Below, piece after piece: positions 48,064-57,014 of a stretch of DNA of 64,000 nt; positions within the stretch are counted from its first letter, which is position 1, and the number at the start of each line of letters is the position of its first letter. This DNA comes from Streptomyces sp. NBC_01216 (lineage in GTDB: Bacteria > Actinomycetota > Actinomycetes > Streptomycetales > Streptomycetaceae). The position numbers and the translations under genes were made by a program. Location: contig NZ_CP108677.1 of NCBI RefSeq assembly GCF_035994945.1, positions 1,860,001 through 1,924,000 of the forward strand, in the 5' to 3' direction. A model generated the notes under the pieces. It ran no database searches. It worked only from the letters and a program-made list of their open reading frames with translations, and had not been told where the DNA came from.

Positions 48064-48648
48064 TCAGACCGTGGCGCGGCCGGCCGCGAAGGTGCGGGCC
48101 GTCTCGGCGACGCGGCGGCCGAGGTGCTCCGCAGTGGCGATGTCGGCCTTGTGCACGGTCTCCGGGCCCTCGTCGCTGTTCGACTGGGCGGCGGCACCGG
48201 CGAAGAAGCCGAGGCGGTTGATGTCGTGCTCGGACCCCGTGCTCGAGTTCCAGCCCGGCTTCAGACCGAGGTTCACCCAGTGCATGCCGTGCTGGCCGGC
48301 CAGCACCTGGAAGAACTGGAGCGTGTGCAGTTTGTCGCCGCTCTTGGAGGCGGAGTTGGTGAAGCCCGCGGCCAGCTTGTCCCGCCAGGCGTCGGTGAAC
48401 CAGCGCTTGGAGCTCAGCTCCGCGAAGGCGTGGAAGGCGCCCGAGGCGGTGCCCATGTAGGTCGGCGATCCGAAGACGATCGCGTCGGACGAGTCGAGCA
48501 GCTCCCACTGGGCGTCGGTGATCTCGTCGACCTTGACGAGGTGGACGGTGGCGCCGGTGTCGGCGGCCCCGACACGGACGGCCTCCGCGAGGACGGCGGT
48601 GTGGCCGTAGCCGGAGTGATACGCGATGGAGACGACAGGGGTGGTCAC
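48064..48648 (-). CDS. NAD(P)H-dependent FMN reductase / flavodoxin-like protein (WrbA type)
   Basis: 194 residues from GTG 48648, with GAGGAG seven to eight bases upstream. Flavodoxin fold: the phosphate loop is SIAYHSGYGHTAVLAEAV and the flavin loop SPTYMGTASGAFHAFAE. The central GDKLHTLQFFQVLAGQHGM fits WrbA-like quinone reductases. It is divergent from an HxlR regulator across 117 bp with shared operator-like repeats, suggesting induction by electrophile or quinone stress. Cytoplasmic. Several short CAGGT repeats follow the stop. Confidence 0.87.
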   Translation of the reverse strand: MTTPVVSIAYHSGYGHTAVLAEAVRVGAADTGATVHLVKVDEITDAQWELLDSSDAIVFGSPTYMGTASGAFHAFAELSSKRWFTDAWRDKLAAGFTNSASKSGDKLHTLQFFQVLAGQHGMHWVNLGLKPGWNSSTGSEHDINRLGFFAGAAAQSNSDEGPETVHKADIATAEHLGRRVAETARTFAAGRATV

Positions 48649-48691
48649 AGGAATGCTCCTCATCGGCAGGGAATGCACCAGAAGTAGAGCA

Positions 48692-48759
48692 CTAACAAAT
48701 AGTTAGCGCAATCTGTAAGTAAGCGCACTCCAGTAGTAAGCGCTGCGTCCGCGTATGGT
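48692..48759. promoter_or_regulatory. Shared operator region of the reductase / HxlR pair
   Basis: CTAAC-AAATA-GTTAG (48692-48706) is a perfect inverted repeat in an AT-rich island. GTAAGCGC is repeated directly at 48719 and 48736. TATGGT (48754-48759) is a good -10 only seven bases before the regulator ATG at 48766, which implies a leaderless transcript. Typical autoregulated HxlR layout. Confidence 0.6.
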
Positions 48760-48765
48760 AGGGAC

Positions 48766-49182
48766 ATGACTGACGACCCCGCGTTCGATGTGTTCGCCCG
48801 GTCCTGTCCGTCCCGTTGCACGCTGGAACACGTGACGGGGCGGTGGGGCAGCCTCACGCTCGGAGCCCTGCACGAGGGCACGTTCCGCTTCAACGAGCTG
48901 CGCCGCAGGATCGACGGCGTGAGCGAGAAGATGCTGGCCCAGACCCTGCACGCGCTGGAGCGGGACGGTCTGGTCCATCGCGAGGCCCAGTCGACGAACC
49001 CGCCGCGGGTGGACTACCGCCTCACCCCCCTGGGCCGGGAGATCACCGAACGGCTGCTCGGCCTGATCGACGTGGTCGAGAACCGGATGCCGCAGGTCCT
49101 GTCGGCACGGGAGACCTACGACGCCAAGCACACGCCCACGGACCCCGAGCCGCGCGCCTCGACCTGCGCCGCGGTGCGCTGA
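48766..49182 (+). CDS. HxlR-family transcriptional regulator
   Basis: 138 residues. The HxlR domain covers residues 12-105: CPSRCTLEHVTGRWGSL, FNELRRRIDGVSEKMLAQTL as the recognition region, and LVHREAQSTNPPRVDYRLT as the wing. Cysteines C14 and C18 near the N-terminus could be redox sensors as in YodB/QorR proteins, and another (C134) is near the end. Divergent partner of the flavodoxin-like reductase, which it probably represses until electrophile stress. Confidence 0.9.
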   Translation: MTDDPAFDVFARSCPSRCTLEHVTGRWGSLTLGALHEGTFRFNELRRRIDGVSEKMLAQTLHALERDGLVHREAQSTNPPRVDYRLTPLGREITERLLGLIDVVENRMPQVLSARETYDAKHTPTDPEPRASTCAAVR

Positions 49183-49259
49183 CGGACGAGCCGTCCGAGC
49201 GCTGTCGTACCGGGTCGTCACACGGCCCGTCCGGCGCCCGGCGGCGACGGGGCTCGGCG

Positions 49260-50120
49260 TCAGGCGGTCGCCCGCGGCGGCCGCTGGCAGCGCGGACAGA
49301 AGTAGCTCGAACGGTTCATCCAGGGACGGCGGCGTATCGGCGTGCCGCACCGGTGACAGGGCTCGTCCTCGCGCCCGTACGCGTCCAGCGACCGGTCGAA
49401 GTAGCCCGACTCGCCGTTCACGTTGACATAGAGACTGTCGAAGCTGGTCCCGCCGGCCGAGAGGGCCGCGTTCATGACGTCCCGCACATGGCCGAGCAGC
49501 TCGGCCGAGCGGGGACGGACCAGCGTCGCCGTCGGCCGGTCGTAGTGCAGCATGCTGCGCCACAGCGCCTCGTCGGCGTAGATGTTGCCGACCCCGCTGA
49601 TCAGCGACTGGTCGAGCAGCGCGCGCTTGACGGTCGTCCGGCGCAGGCGGAGCGCGACCTGGAAGGCGGCGTCGTCGAACCGGGGGTCCAGGGGGTCCCG
49701 CGCGATGTGCGCGATGACCTCGGGCAGTCCCTCGGGAGTATCGTCGTGCAGCGAGAGACCGCCGAAGGTGCGCTGGTCGACGAAGCGGAGCTCGGTGCCC
49801 AGGTCGTCCTGGAACCGTACCCGGATCCGCAGGTGCTTCTCGTCCGGCGCGGTCTCCGGCTGGACGAGCAGCTGCCCGCTCATGCCGAGGTGCCCGAGAA
49901 CCGAGGAGCCCGAGTCGGCCAGCGGGATCCAGAGATACTTGCCCCGTCGGCGGGCCGTCCCGAGACGGTGGCCCTTCAGCCGCGCCGCGAAGTCCGCGCC
50001 GCCCGCCGGATGCCGTCGCACCGCCCGGGGGTGCAGCACCTCGACCTCGCCGACGGTCCGGCCGCCGACCCATCGCTCCAGCCCGCGCCGTACGACCTCG
50101 ACCTCGGGCAACTCGGGCAC
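49260..50120 (-). CDS. mutM: Formamidopyrimidine-DNA glycosylase (Fpg/MutM)
   Basis: 286 residues from GTG 50120 after GGAGG. The catalytic Pro2-Glu3 end ([17 protein letters not shown]) is intact, the Lys of the beta-lobe is in RRGKYLW, the helix-two-turn-helix is [17 protein letters not shown], and the C-terminal zinc finger is CHRC with CPRC. It removes 8-oxoguanine and nicks the strand. The 224-bp gap to rnc contains the short TIR element. Confidence 0.96.
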   Translation of the reverse strand: MPELPEVEVVRRGLERWVGGRTVGEVEVLHPRAVRRHPAGGADFAARLKGHRLGTARRRGKYLWIPLADSGSSVLGHLGMSGQLLVQPETAPDEKHLRIRVRFQDDLGTELRFVDQRTFGGLSLHDDTPEGLPEVIAHIARDPLDPRFDDAAFQVALRLRRTTVKRALLDQSLISGVGNIYADEALWRSMLHYDRPTATLVRPRSAELLGHVRDVMNAALSAGGTSFDSLYVNVNGESGYFDRSLDAYGREDEPCHRCGTPIRRRPWMNRSSYFCPRCQRPPRATA

Positions 50121-50284
50121 GGGAATCCTCCGCGGGGGTACGTACGGGAACGCTGCCGAAAGCCTATCTCCCGCGGGAGGGAGGCCGGACCGGGTCCCAG
50201 GAGGCCGGCCGGCACCGCACACGAATCCGCCCGCCCCCGGACTCGGGGGCGGGCGGACCGACGGTGCGAAAGAGCGGGCGGCTC

Positions 50285-50338
50285 AGAGCCTGTCGGGTGG
50301 CCTCTGGCCGGGCGCTCGAAGGCCACCCGACAGGCTCT
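50285..50338. mobile_element. TIR hairpin element, copy 2, acting as the rnc terminator
   Basis: A 19-bp perfect stem (AGAGCCTGTCGGGTGGCCT with its complement) around a 16-base loop, seven bases past the rnc stop. Its left arm continues CTGGCCGGGCG and matches the right end of the larger element at 31932-32092. The AGCC...GGCT core (50287-50336) is flanked by CTCAG and CTCGG. It is likely both a mobile-derived repeat and a working terminator. Confidence 0.6.
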
Positions 50339-50344
50339 CGGTCT

Positions 50345-51163
50345 TCAGGCCGAAGGAAGGTCGGCGGAGGTCGGCGCCCCGCCGTCGTGCTCCTGCGGAC
50401 CGGACTCGGCGGCGCCGGACTCGGCCGCCGCCTTCGCCTCGGCCGCGCGCTCGTCCGCCGCGGCACGGATCGCGCGCCACGCGGACTCGGCGGCCTGCTG
50501 CTCCGCCTCCTTCTTGCTGCGGCCGGTGCCGGTGCCGTACGAGACACCACCGACGCGGGCGGCAGCAGTGAAGGTCTTCTCGTGGTCCGGACCCTCTTCG
50601 GAGACGAGGTACTCCGGCACACCCAGACCCTCGGCCGCGGTCAGTTCCTGGAGACTGGTCTTCCAGTCCAGGCCCGCACCGAGGTTCGAGGACTTCTCGA
50701 TCAGCGGGTCGAAGAGCCGGTGTACCAGCTCGGACGCCGCGTCGAGACCCTGGTCGAGATAGACCGCGCCGATCACCGCTTCCAGGGTGTCGGCGAGGAT
50801 GGACGCCTTGTCCCGGCCGCCTGTGCCCTCCTCACCCCGGCCGAGTCGGATGAAGGAACCGAGTTCGAGGCCTCGGCCGACCTCCGCCAGCGCACGCGAG
50901 TTGACCACCGCGGCCCGCAACTTGGCCAGTTGGCCTTCGGGCAGGTCGGGGTGGGTGCGGTACAGCGTGTCCGTGACCACCAGACCGAGCACGGAGTCCC
51001 CGAGGAACTCGAGACGCTCGTTGGTGGGCAGACCGCCGTTCTCGTACGCGTACGAGCGATGGGTCAGCGCACGCACCAGAAGGGCGGACTCGAGCCGATA
51101 GCCGAGCCGCCCTTCCAGAAGCGTGTGGGACGAGGCATTGTCCGTCTTGTTGGACTCAGACAT
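50345..51163 (-). CDS. rnc: Ribonuclease III
   Basis: 272 residues from ATG 51163. The catalytic signature [15 protein letters not shown] is near residue 48, with the second acidic box [15 protein letters not shown]. The dsRNA-binding domain runs from [16 protein letters not shown] to [15 protein letters not shown]. The last 40 residues are an Ala/Glu-rich tail. In Streptomyces this enzyme (AbsB) also controls antibiotic production through mRNA decay. It is 19 bp downstream of rpmF. Confidence 0.96.
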   Translation of the reverse strand: MSESNKTDNASSHTLLEGRLGYRLESALLVRALTHRSYAYENGGLPTNERLEFLGDSVLGLVVTDTLYRTHPDLPEGQLAKLRAAVVNSRALAEVGRGLELGSFIRLGRGEEGTGGRDKASILADTLEAVIGAVYLDQGLDAASELVHRLFDPLIEKSSNLGAGLDWKTSLQELTAAEGLGVPEYLVSEEGPDHEKTFTAAARVGGVSYGTGTGRSKKEAEQQAAESAWRAIRAAADERAAEAKAAAESGAAESGPQEHDGGAPTSADLPSA

Positions 51164-51182
51164 TGCGCCTCTCACCAGCCAC

Positions 51183-51356
51183 TCAGACCGAGAGGACCTG
51201 GCGCTTGTTGTAGGTGCCGCAGCTCGGGCACGCGATGTGCTGCTGCTTCGGCTCCTGGCAACGCTCACACGAAACCAGGGTGGGGACCGCAGCCTTCCAC
51301 TGCGACCGGCGGTGGCGCGTGTTGCTGCGCGACATCTTCCGCTTCGGAACAGCCAC
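51183..51356 (-). CDS. rpmF: 50S ribosomal protein L32 (zinc-binding form)
   Basis: 57 residues from GTG 51356: [19 protein letters not shown], then the zinc ribbon with CERC and CPSC, ending YNKRQVLSV. The four cysteines mark the C+ form; zinc-free paralogues controlled by Zur exist elsewhere in streptomycetes. It starts two bases after the DUF177 stop, the standard YceD-rpmF pair. Confidence 0.96.
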   Translation of the reverse strand: MAVPKRKMSRSNTRHRRSQWKAAVPTLVSCERCQEPKQQHIACPSCGTYNKRQVLSV

Positions 51357-51358
51357 GG

Positions 51359-52054
51359 CTACTTCTCCTGCTTCTCGGCGGCGCTCTGAACGTCGTCAGA
51401 TGCAGTGCCGCTCATGTTGTCCTTCTCATCGGTTCCCAGCGAACCGGCGAGTCCCTGCAGTGCCGCCCAACGGATGTCGACGGCTTCATGGTGGTGGTCC
51501 GGGTGATCGTTCAGGTTGATTCCACAGTCGGAACACAGACCCGCACAGTCCTCCCGGCACACCGGCTGCAGCGGCAGTGCGAGCACCACCGCGTCACGCA
51601 GCACGGGTTCGAGGTCGAACATGCCGTCCTCGAGGGGAATCATGTCCTCGTCGTCCTCGGCTTCGTCGTCCGCGGCCGCCTTGGAGCGGCCCCGGTCGTC
51701 GGAGTCGGGGTACGAGAACATCTCCTGGAAGTCCACGTCGAGATCGAGCTCGACGGGCTCCAGACACCTTACGCACTCCCCCTCGGCCGATGCACGGGCG
51801 GTGCCTGTGACGAGCACCCCTTCCATGACCGACTCGAGACGGAGGTCGATTTCCAGAGGCGCGCCTTCCGGCACACCCACGACTCCTTCGACACCGAAGT
51901 GCTGAGGGGCCGCGACCGAACGCGAGAGCCGCTGAAGGGCACCAGGACGCCGCCCCAGCTCGTGTGTGTCGAACACGAGGGGGTTGCGGTGGTCGAGGCG
52001 CGTGCTCAGGGTTCTTCCCGCTTTCGGATCGTGAGGGGTCTGCCGCGCGCGCAT
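51359..52054 (-). CDS. DUF177/YceD family protein (23S rRNA accumulation)
   Basis: 231 residues if read from ATG 52054. The family part starts at [26 protein letters not shown] and [12 protein letters not shown] are the two cysteine pairs, and the acidic centre ([10 protein letters not shown]) is typical. Homologues, which I recall beginning close to RLDHRNP, suggest that the first 16 residues here are not real. The matching codon is CTG (ALTERNATIVE near 52006), so an unusual start is possible. YceD promotes 23S rRNA accumulation in E. coli. Operon with rpmF and rnc. Confidence 0.88.
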   Translation of the reverse strand: MRARQTPHDPKAGRTLSTRLDHRNPLVFDTHELGRRPGALQRLSRSVAAPQHFGVEGVVGVPEGAPLEIDLRLESVMEGVLVTGTARASAEGECVRCLEPVELDLDVDFQEMFSYPDSDDRGRSKAAADDEAEDDEDMIPLEDGMFDLEPVLRDAVVLALPLQPVCREDCAGLCSDCGINLNDHPDHHHEAVDIRWAALQGLAGSLGTDEKDNMSGTASDDVQSAAEKQEK

Positions 52055-52245
52055 CGCGTGACGAAGCGGGCAGCAGGGATCGCGGTCATGCGCGCGACCG
52101 AAGAGCCAGGATACTGGACGCTTCGCTCAGGGCCCAATCCGGTCCGCGGGCCGCCGGGCGCACCCGCTCCGCCGGGGCCGCCGGGCGGGGCGCGCCGCGG
52201 TCGGGCCGGGCCGGGCGGCCGCGCCCGGCACCCTCCCGAGCGGCC

Positions 52246-53295
52246 TCAGTGTCCCTGCTCGTAGCGGCGCAGCTGCTCCAGATCGATCATGCTCGTGTCG
52301 AAGAAGCTGGTCTCGTCGAGGGCGGCCTGCTGCTGCGGGGCCGGCTGCTGGTAGCCGTACGGGTCCGTCTGCTGGTGCTGCGGCTGCTGGTACGCGTACG
52401 GGTCCTGCGCCTGGTAGGCGTAGGAGTCCTGCGAGCCGACGTACTCGTCGGCGTAGGCGGTGTCGGCCGCGTAGACGTCCTGGGACTGCTGCGGGTACCC
52501 GTACGGATCGGGCTGCTGCGCCGGGATCTGCGGGGCCGGCTGCCGGACGGGCTCGGGGTCGGCCAGTTCGGCGAGGCCGGCCAGGTAGTCCGCGTCGCTG
52601 GTGTGCACCGTGCCGGCCGCCGCGTCCTGGGCCGCCATGTGGGCCCCGAGTTCGTCGGTGGCGATCCTGCCGTGCAGTGTCTGCCGGCCGCGGCCGACGG
52701 CCTCCAGGGTCTTGCCGAGGACGGCCTCGAAGGCGCCGAGCTTGGCGGCGATGAACTCGTCGGCCTCGTCGATCCGCTGGATCAGCTGCCGCGGGTCGGC
52801 GGCGTACTCGGGGTCGCCCTCGTCGGTGTAGCCGTGCTCGGCGCCGCCCGGGCCGCGGCTCAGCAGCTTCTCGCGGCCGCGGTCGACCGAGCCGATGGTC
52901 TTGTTGAGGACGACCTCGAAGTTGGCGAGCTTGGAGTCGACGTAGTCGTCGGCCTCGGCGCGGATCTCCTCGGCCTCCCGGCGGGCCTCACCCAGGATGC
53001 GGTCCGCCTCGTCCTGGGACTGGCGGGCCACCTGGGTGTCGGAGATCAGGGAGCCGCGCTCGAGGTGGGCGGCCTCGATGATGCGCTCGGCCTCCTGGCG
53101 GGCCTGTTCGACCATGTGCTCCCGGCCGCCGAGGAGCTCCTGGGCCTGTGCGAGCGAGCCCGGCAGCGCCTCGCGCACCTCTTCGAGCGCGGCGAGCAGC
53201 TCGGCGCGGTTGACCACGCAGGACGCCGACATCGGCATGGAGCGGGCGTTGGTGATCGTCGAGACGATCTCGTCGAGTTTCTTCTGCACGTCCAC
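52246..53295 (-). CDS. DivIVA-domain coiled-coil protein, SepIVA-like
   Basis: 349 residues, GTG start. The first 230 residues are long alpha-helical coiled coils with a Cys near 26 (MDVQKKLDEIVSTITNARS, QARQEAERIIEAAHLERGS, LGEARREAEEIRAEADDY). The last 110 residues are Gln/Tyr/Pro/Asp-rich, built on QQ-x-DPYGY-type units, then SMIDLEQLRRYEQGH. The position next to coaD and rpmF-rnc matches mycobacterial sepIVA (Rv2927c), a septum assembly factor. A role in septation or hyphal polarity is inferred from family and neighbours. Confidence 0.82.
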   Translation of the reverse strand: MDVQKKLDEIVSTITNARSMPMSASCVVNRAELLAALEEVREALPGSLAQAQELLGGREHMVEQARQEAERIIEAAHLERGSLISDTQVARQSQDEADRILGEARREAEEIRAEADDYVDSKLANFEVVLNKTIGSVDRGREKLLSRGPGGAEHGYTDEGDPEYAADPRQLIQRIDEADEFIAAKLGAFEAVLGKTLEAVGRGRQTLHGRIATDELGAHMAAQDAAAGTVHTSDADYLAGLAELADPEPVRQPAPQIPAQQPDPYGYPQQSQDVYAADTAYADEYVGSQDSYAYQAQDPYAYQQPQHQQTDPYGYQQPAPQQQAALDETSFFDTSMIDLEQLRRYEQGH

Positions 53296-53415
53296 CGGGT
53301 GCTCGCCACTCTCTACAGCTGGATGGAGACGGACGGGACGACTGTAAGGGCAGTCGGCGCCCGTCCGACACCGGGTGACCGTGCGTGACGGGGTGTCAGC
53401 GTCCCTCGCCCGTGG

Positions 53416-53937
53416 TCACGTCGGGCGTCGCTGCTCGGCGAGACGTGCGGTGAGCCGGCCGAGGACGGCGGGCGGAACCAGGTGGGAGACGTCGCCGCCC
53501 CAGGCCGCGACCTCCTTGACCAGGGAGGACGACAGGAAGCTGTAGGTGGGGTTGGTCGGCACGAACAGGGTTTCGACACCCGAGAGGCCGTTGTTCATCT
53601 GGGCCATCTGGAGTTCGTAGTCGAAGTCGCTGACGGCGCGCAGGCCCTTGACGATCGCGGGGATGTCGCGCTGCTTGCAGAAGTCGACGAGGAGGCCGTG
53701 GAAGGACTCCACCTCGACGTTGCCGAAGTCGGCGGTGACCTCGCGGATCAGCTCGATCCGCTCGTCGACGGTGAACAGTCCCTTCTTCGACTGGTTGATC
53801 ATCACCGCGACGTGTACGACGTCGTACAGCTTGGAGGCGCGGGCGATGATGTCGAGATGTCCGTTGGTGATGGGGTCGAATGACCCCGGACAGACGGCGC
53901 GGCGCAACGTGGGTTCCTCGCTCTCCGGTCCGGTCAT
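53416..53937 (-). CDS. coaD: Phosphopantetheine adenylyltransferase
   Basis: 173 residues from ATG 53937 ([21 protein letters not shown]). The nucleotidyl-transfer motif is [14 protein letters not shown] with the T/HxGH histidine, and the later [20 protein letters not shown] is the ISSS/TKVKE region. It makes dephospho-CoA in coenzyme A synthesis. The start overlaps the rsmD stop by four bases (ATGA), so the pair is coupled. Confidence 0.97.
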   Translation of the reverse strand: MTGPESEEPTLRRAVCPGSFDPITNGHLDIIARASKLYDVVHVAVMINQSKKGLFTVDERIELIREVTADFGNVEVESFHGLLVDFCKQRDIPAIVKGLRAVSDFDYELQMAQMNNGLSGVETLFVPTNPTYSFLSSSLVKEVAAWGGDVSHLVPPAVLGRLTARLAEQRRPT

Positions 53938-54518
53938 CGTGCGTCTTCGCACGTAGAGGCGGCGCGACCGTACCAAAACGTTCCCTCGCCGTAGCGACGG
54001 GCCCGCAGTGGATCGAAACCGGCCGGCCAGCCGAATTCCCCGCCTCGGGTGCTGCGCTCCACGGTGACGAGCGCGGCGTCGCCGATCCAGCCCTCCGAGC
54101 GGAGTGTGAGGAGGATCTCCCGAAGATCGTCGTCCGGGACCGCGTAGGGCGGGTCGAGGAAGACCAGGTCGTAGGGGGTGGCGGGGGCGGGTCCGGTGAC
54201 GATCTGCTCGGCTTTGCCGGTGCGGACCTCGGCGCCGGGCAGACCGAGCGCGCGGACGTTCTCGCGGACGGTCCGGGCGGCGCGGGCGTCGGCCTCGACG
54301 AGCAGGGCGTGGGCCGCGCCCCGGGAGAGCGCCTCCAGGCCGACGGCGCCGGAGCCCGCGTAGAGGTCGGCGACCCGGGCGCCTTCGAGCGTGCCCCGGA
54401 GCGACTCCCAGGTGGAGAAGAGGCCCTCGCGCGCCCGGTCGGAGGTGGGGCGGGTGCCGTTGCCCGGCGGTACGGCCAGTCGGCGTCCGCCGGCGGTTCC
54501 GGCGATCACGCGGGTCAT
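53934..54518 (-). CDS. rsmD: 16S rRNA (guanine966-N2)-methyltransferase RsmD
   Basis: 194 residues from ATG 54518. [19 protein letters not shown] is the family start, [14 protein letters not shown] binds r[22 protein letters not shown] binds SAM, and the catalytic DPPY appears in [14 protein letters not shown]. It methylates G966 of 16S rRNA during 30S assembly. It is 65 bp downstream of recG and overlaps coaD. Confidence 0.95.
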   Translation of the reverse strand: MTRVIAGTAGGRRLAVPPGNGTRPTSDRAREGLFSTWESLRGTLEGARVADLYAGSGAVGLEALSRGAAHALLVEADARAARTVRENVRALGLPGAEVRTGKAEQIVTGPAPATPYDLVFLDPPYAVPDDDLREILLTLRSEGWIGDAALVTVERSTRGGEFGWPAGFDPLRARRYGEGTFWYGRAASTCEDAR

Positions 54519-54583
54519 CTGAGGTCCTCGTCCTTCGCTGAGATCGGTGTCTCCACGATATGGCCGGGGACCGGCCCGCGAGG

Positions 54584-56839
54584 TCACCCCTTCTCCAGGA
54601 ACTCCTCCCGTTCCTTGTCGAGCAGGGCGTCCAGGGCCGTCCGCAGGGCCGGATGGCCGGCCAGGTCGGGGTCGGCGAGCACGACGGCGGTGGCCTCCTC
54701 CCGGGCGGCGGCGATGACCTCCTCGTCCTCGATGACGGTGAGCATCCGCAGCGAGGAGCGGACGCCGGACTGGGCCTGGCCGAGGACGTCGCCCTCGCGG
54801 CGCTGTTCGAGGTCGATCCGGGAGAGTTCGAAGCCGTCGAGGGTGGAGGCGACGGAGGTCAGCCGCTGCCGGGCGGGACTGGCCTCGGGCATCTCGGTGA
54901 CGAGCAGGCAGAGGCCCGGGGCGGAGCCACGGCCGACGCGACCGCGCAGCTGGTGCAGCTGGGAGACACCGAAGCGGTCCGCGTCCATGATCACCATGGC
55001 GGTGGCGTTGGGGACGTTGACGCCGACCTCGATGACCGTGGTGGCGACGAGGACATCGGCCTCACCGGCGGCGAAGCGGCGCATCACGCCGTCCTTGTCG
55101 TCCGGGTGCATCCGGCCGTGCAGCACCTCGACGCGCAGCCCGGCCAGCGGACCGGTCCGGAGCGTCTCGGCGACGTCCAGGACGGCCAGCGGGGGACGTT
55201 TGCCGGTCTCGTCCTCGGGCGGGGACTTCTCTCCGGCACCCTTGCGTCCCGTGGCCGCCTGGCCGTTCTCCTCGTCTCCGTCGCCGATCCGCGGGCAGAC
55301 GACATACGCCTGGTGGCCGTTCTCCACCTCCTCGCGCACCCGCTCCCAGGCGCGGGTGAGGAAGTGGGGCTTGTCCGCGGCCGGCACCACATGACTGGCG
55401 ATGGGCGAACGTCCGGCGGGGAGCTGGTCGAGGACGGAGGTCTCCAGGTCGCCGAAGACGGTCATGGCGACGGTGCGCGGGATCGGGGTGGCCGTCATGA
55501 CCAGCAGGTGGGGGGTCCGCTTCTCGTCCCCGGTGTGGCCCTTGCCGCGCAGCGCGTCGCGCTGCTCCACGCCGAAGCGGTGCTGCTCGTCGACGACGAC
55601 GAGACCCAGGTCGTGGAACCGCACCGTGTCCTCGATCAGGGCGTGTGTGCCGATGACGATCCCGGCCTCGCCGGTGACCAGGTCGAGCAGCGCACGCCGG
55701 CGCGCGGCGGCGCCCATGGAGCCGGTGAGCAGCACGACCTTGGTGGCGTGTTCGGCTCCGCCGAGCATGCCGCGCTCGGCGAGCTCGCCCATCATCTCGG
55801 TGATCGAGCGGTGGTGCTGCTGGGCGAGGACCTCGGTGGGGGCGAGCATGGCGGCCTGCCCACCGGCGTCGACGACGGCGAGCATCGCGCGCAGCGCCAC
55901 CATCGTCTTGCCCGAACCCACTTCTCCCTGGAGCAGCCGGTGCATGGGGTGCTCGGTGGCGAGGTCGTCGAAGATCTCCTCCGTCACCCGCCGCTGGCCG
56001 TCGGTGAGGGTGAAGGGCAGTCCGGCGTCGAAGGCGTCCAGGAGACCTCCCGGGGCGGGGCGGCGGGCGACGGCGGGGAGCTGGGTGTCGGCGTACCGGC
56101 GGCGGGCGAGGGCGACCTGGAGGACGAATGCCTCGTCCCACTTGAGCCGGTCGCGGGCGACGGCGATGTCCGCCTTGCTGCGGGGGCGGTGGACCTTCCA
56201 CAGGGCGTCGGGCAGGTCGGTGAGGCCGCGGCCCTCGCGCAGGGCGGGCGGCAGGGGGTCGGCGAGTCCGGCCCACCCGGTGGCCGCGAGGGAGTCCAGC
56301 GCGATGGAGACGGACTGCTCGATCGTCCAGGACTCGAGTTGCCGGACGGCGGGGTAGATCGGGAGGAGTTCGTTCGCGAAGGCCCGGACGGCCTCGTCTC
56401 CGGTGTCGGCGTCCAGGAGTTTGTACTCGGGGTGCGAGAGCTGGAGCTTGCGGTTGAACACGCCGACCTTGCCGGCGAACATCCCGCGCCGTCCGGGCAG
56501 GAGCTCCTTCTGGTGGAAGTGGACCGCGCGGCCGAAGAAGACCAGTTGCATGCGGCCGCCACCGTCGGTGACGGTCACCTCCAGGCGCCGTCCGGTGCCC
56601 CGACCACCCTTGTTGAAGGTGTGCACCCGGGCGTCGGCCACCTGCGCCACCACCGTGACGTGTTCGTCCAGGGGCAGTTCCGCGAGCGAGGTGAGTTCAC
56701 CGCGTTCGGCGTACCGCCGTGGGTAATGGTGCAGCAGGTCGCCGACCGTGTGCAGGTCGAGGTGCTCGGCCATCACCTTGGCGGTGGCGGCTCCGAGCAG
56801 TTTCTTCAGTGGTTCGTCGAGCGCGGGCACGGGCTCCAT
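54584..56839 (-). CDS. recG: ATP-dependent DNA helicase RecG
   Basis: 751 residues from ATG 56839; GTG 56854 would add five. It has an N-terminal wedge/OB domain ([34 protein letters not shown]) and then superfamily-2 motifs: [17 protein letters not shown] (I), [14 protein letters not shown] (II), [16 protein letters not shown] (III) and QLRGRVGRG (VI). A Gly/Lys-rich insert near residues 515-545 ([18 protein letters not shown]) is longer than in E. coli. It remodels stalled forks and Holliday junctions. Confidence 0.96.
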   Translation of the reverse strand: MEPVPALDEPLKKLLGAATAKVMAEHLDLHTVGDLLHHYPRRYAERGELTSLAELPLDEHVTVVAQVADARVHTFNKGGRGTGRRLEVTVTDGGGRMQLVFFGRAVHFHQKELLPGRRGMFAGKVGVFNRKLQLSHPEYKLLDADTGDEAVRAFANELLPIYPAVRQLESWTIEQSVSIALDSLAATGWAGLADPLPPALREGRGLTDLPDALWKVHRPRSKADIAVARDRLKWDEAFVLQVALARRRYADTQLPAVARRPAPGGLLDAFDAGLPFTLTDGQRRVTEEIFDDLATEHPMHRLLQGEVGSGKTMVALRAMLAVVDAGGQAAMLAPTEVLAQQHHRSITEMMGELAERGMLGGAEHATKVVLLTGSMGAAARRRALLDLVTGEAGIVIGTHALIEDTVRFHDLGLVVVDEQHRFGVEQRDALRGKGHTGDEKRTPHLLVMTATPIPRTVAMTVFGDLETSVLDQLPAGRSPIASHVVPAADKPHFLTRAWERVREEVENGHQAYVVCPRIGDGDEENGQAATGRKGAGEKSPPEDETGKRPPLAVLDVAETLRTGPLAGLRVEVLHGRMHPDDKDGVMRRFAAGEADVLVATTVIEVGVNVPNATAMVIMDADRFGVSQLHQLRGRVGRGSAPGLCLLVTEMPEASPARQRLTSVASTLDGFELSRIDLEQRREGDVLGQAQSGVRSSLRMLTVIEDEEVIAAAREEATAVVLADPDLAGHPALRTALDALLDKEREEFLEKG

Positions 56840-57014
56840 TGCACACCACCGCACCGACAGTCGTCCCGCGGGCCGGGGAGATCCGCCGGCCGGGTCGCGG
56901 CGGGCGGGCCTCTCCGGCGCGGGGACGGGCGGTGCGGACGCGTGTCCTCCCGGGGGTGCGGCGGGCTGTCGAGGGGCCTCCGGCCCCGGTCGTAGCGGGT
57001 CGTGCCGGTCCCGG

